Notes under the pieces: model-generated | Database searches by the model: none | Seen by the model: the letters and a program-made list of their open reading frames with translations, nothing else | Told to the model about the DNA's origin: nothing | Shown: positions 63,256-64,000 of the stretch, one piece after another | Position numbering within the stretch: position 1 is the first letter of the stretch | How the letters are laid out: every line of letters starts with the position of its first letter | Assembly: GCA_030142905.1 (NCBI GenBank) | Contig: JASJOG010000032.1 | Location: 730,001-794,000 of the forward strand | DNA: 64,000 nt | Source: Heliopora coerulea | Taxonomy: Eukaryota > Cnidaria > Anthozoa > Scleralcyonacea > Helioporidae | Reading direction: 5' to 3' | Made by a program: the position numbers and the translations under genes

Positions 63256-63448
63256 ATCAGAAAAAATCAAATATATTTGATACCAAGTCCTTCAATGTAC
63301 AAAAATTTATGAACACTTGAAGGAACTGATATAAAACAAATTTGCAATCAAAATACATCTTTAATATTTCCACATAACTTGAAATGTATAAAACAATCAA
63401 ATTTGCCAATCACCCATTCAAAGAAATCAAATGGATAATGGGACAAAT
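63256..63448. other. intergenic, no gene seen
   Basis: AT-rich, stops in all frames. Confidence 0.4.
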
Positions 63449-63653
63449 TTAGTTCATTTTAAACAAAACTTCAAATAGCATCAATTCCATCACCCAAGCA
63501 TCAGAATCTTCAAAATAAGCTTCATCATTCAACACAGCATCAAAAAAAATCTTCGAGATCTTCAATTTCTTTTTCTGTTAATTTTGTTCCTTGACAACCA
63601 TACCAATGAATATTAACCAATATTTCTTCTTCTTTATCTTCATCCTTTTCCAT
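63449..63653 (-). pseudogene. small acidic protein, frameshift in a T-run
   Basis: ATG at 63653: MEKDEDKEEEILVNIHWYG then LTEKEIEDLEDFF. After a run of T the same sequence continues in the next frame (DAVLNDEAYFEDSDAWVMEL) to a TAA at 63449. About 68 codons. Not recognised. Confidence 0.45.
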
Positions 63654-64000
63654 CTCATAATTTTTGACTAGAAACAATATTTACATCAAACAATACATAC
63701 TGCCTGATGATTATAAAAAAAAGCACCAGCCAGCATATATTGATAAATATAAATTTTTCAATATTTTCACATCAAAATAATAAACCCAGGGAAGAAAAAC
63801 TCCCATCATAAATATTAGAGTATTTCTTCCCCAAATCACTTGTTTCACAAGAAAACATAACTTCAAACTCACCTCAATTCAAGCTGCCAAATATAAATAT
63901 CAAATCATGATGAACTCTTCATCTCTTAATAAACAAGAAGATGAAACGTTCACATGAAATCAATATTCACAGTTTTAATGATTCCACCCTCAACAAATCC
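63654..64000. other. right part of window, no gene seen
   Basis: AT-rich; no open frame above 60 codons and no matched inverted copy of the left flank was found, so the element's right terminus is not recognised here. Confidence 0.4.

Larger units (their letters stand above)
39900..64000. mobile_element. Polinton/Maverick (adintovirus-like) element, right end outside window
   Basis: About 24 kb of compact, intron-poor genes including the set that defines the group: protein-primed-type DNA polymerase B, FtsK/HerA-type packaging ATPase, adenain-like cysteine protease, a capsid protein candidate of double jelly-roll type, a minor capsid candidate and a retroviral-type integrase. Terminal inverted repeats and the 6-base target duplication could not be located, so exact borders are unknown; the left border is an estimate. 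Breaks in several genes suggest a young but damaged copy or assembly indels. Confidence 0.85.

Noticed and set aside
39900..64000. Terminal inverted repeats of the Polinton
   Set aside because: I compared the left flank with the reverse complement of the right end of the window by eye and saw no match. The right end is likely outside the window, so none is reported.

Overview
The window is a stretch of AT-rich animal nuclear DNA, most likely from an aquatic invertebrate. A cnidarian is my best guess, inferred from the mix of repeats and not provable here. Nothing looks prokaryotic: there are no ribosome-binding-site-led operons, while there are LINE, Penelope-like, hAT, Tigger/pogo, Kolobok-like and Tc1 fragments, tRNA-derived repeats and one eukaryotic-type tRNA. 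I see no confident intact host protein gene, so the window is essentially a graveyard of mobile and virus-derived DNA plus one large virus-like element.

Layout. 1-1681: decayed non-LTR reverse transcriptase (minus strand). 1683-2695: array of long foldback repeats with three tRNA-like modules. 2700-10450: a decayed virus-like element, all plus strand. It holds two BRO/MSV199-type genes with different C-terminal nuclease domains, small membrane, coiled-coil and zinc-finger genes, and a long broken reading path with a family-B DNA polymerase core, a superfamily 1 helicase and a GIY-YIG nuclease-like end. Several of its genes carry a TATATA-type box just before the start codon. 10450-38400: nested transposons, including a complete-ended Tigger/pogo element with a HIRAN-domain second gene (13977-17166), a hAT fossil, Kolobok-like and Penelope-like fragments, and a Tc1 transposase split by a TTAA-flanked foldback element that is itself split by a hAT element. 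38420-38492: tRNA-Lys(UUU).

From about 40 kb to the window end lies a Polinton/Maverick (adintovirus-like) element. It has protein-primed-type DNA polymerase B, a packaging ATPase, an adenain-like protease, a double-jelly-roll-type major capsid protein candidate, a minor capsid candidate, a basic adenovirus-core-like protein, a retroviral-type integrase, a truncated-by-frameshift SET domain gene, a signal-peptide membrane protein, and many lineage-specific genes. Gene blocks are compact: a plus-strand replication/packaging block (46182-51175), a long minus-strand structural block (61346-51250) and smaller blocks at both sides with short divergent and convergent junctions. No terminal inverted repeats were identified; the right end probably lies beyond the window. 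The ATPase, protease and several structural genes are open, but the polymerase, capsid, SET and several other genes carry stops or frameshifts, so this copy is young but probably no longer functional, or the assembly has indel errors.

Two virus-like elements of different lineages therefore sit within 30 kb of each other, and several transposons carry passenger domains (HIRAN, OTU/vertnin-like, P2X7-like). The most unusual parts are the polymerase-helicase-GIY-YIG path, the four-hairpin tandem array at 44.7-45.1 kb, and the long two-frame overlap at 42.6-43.0 kb.
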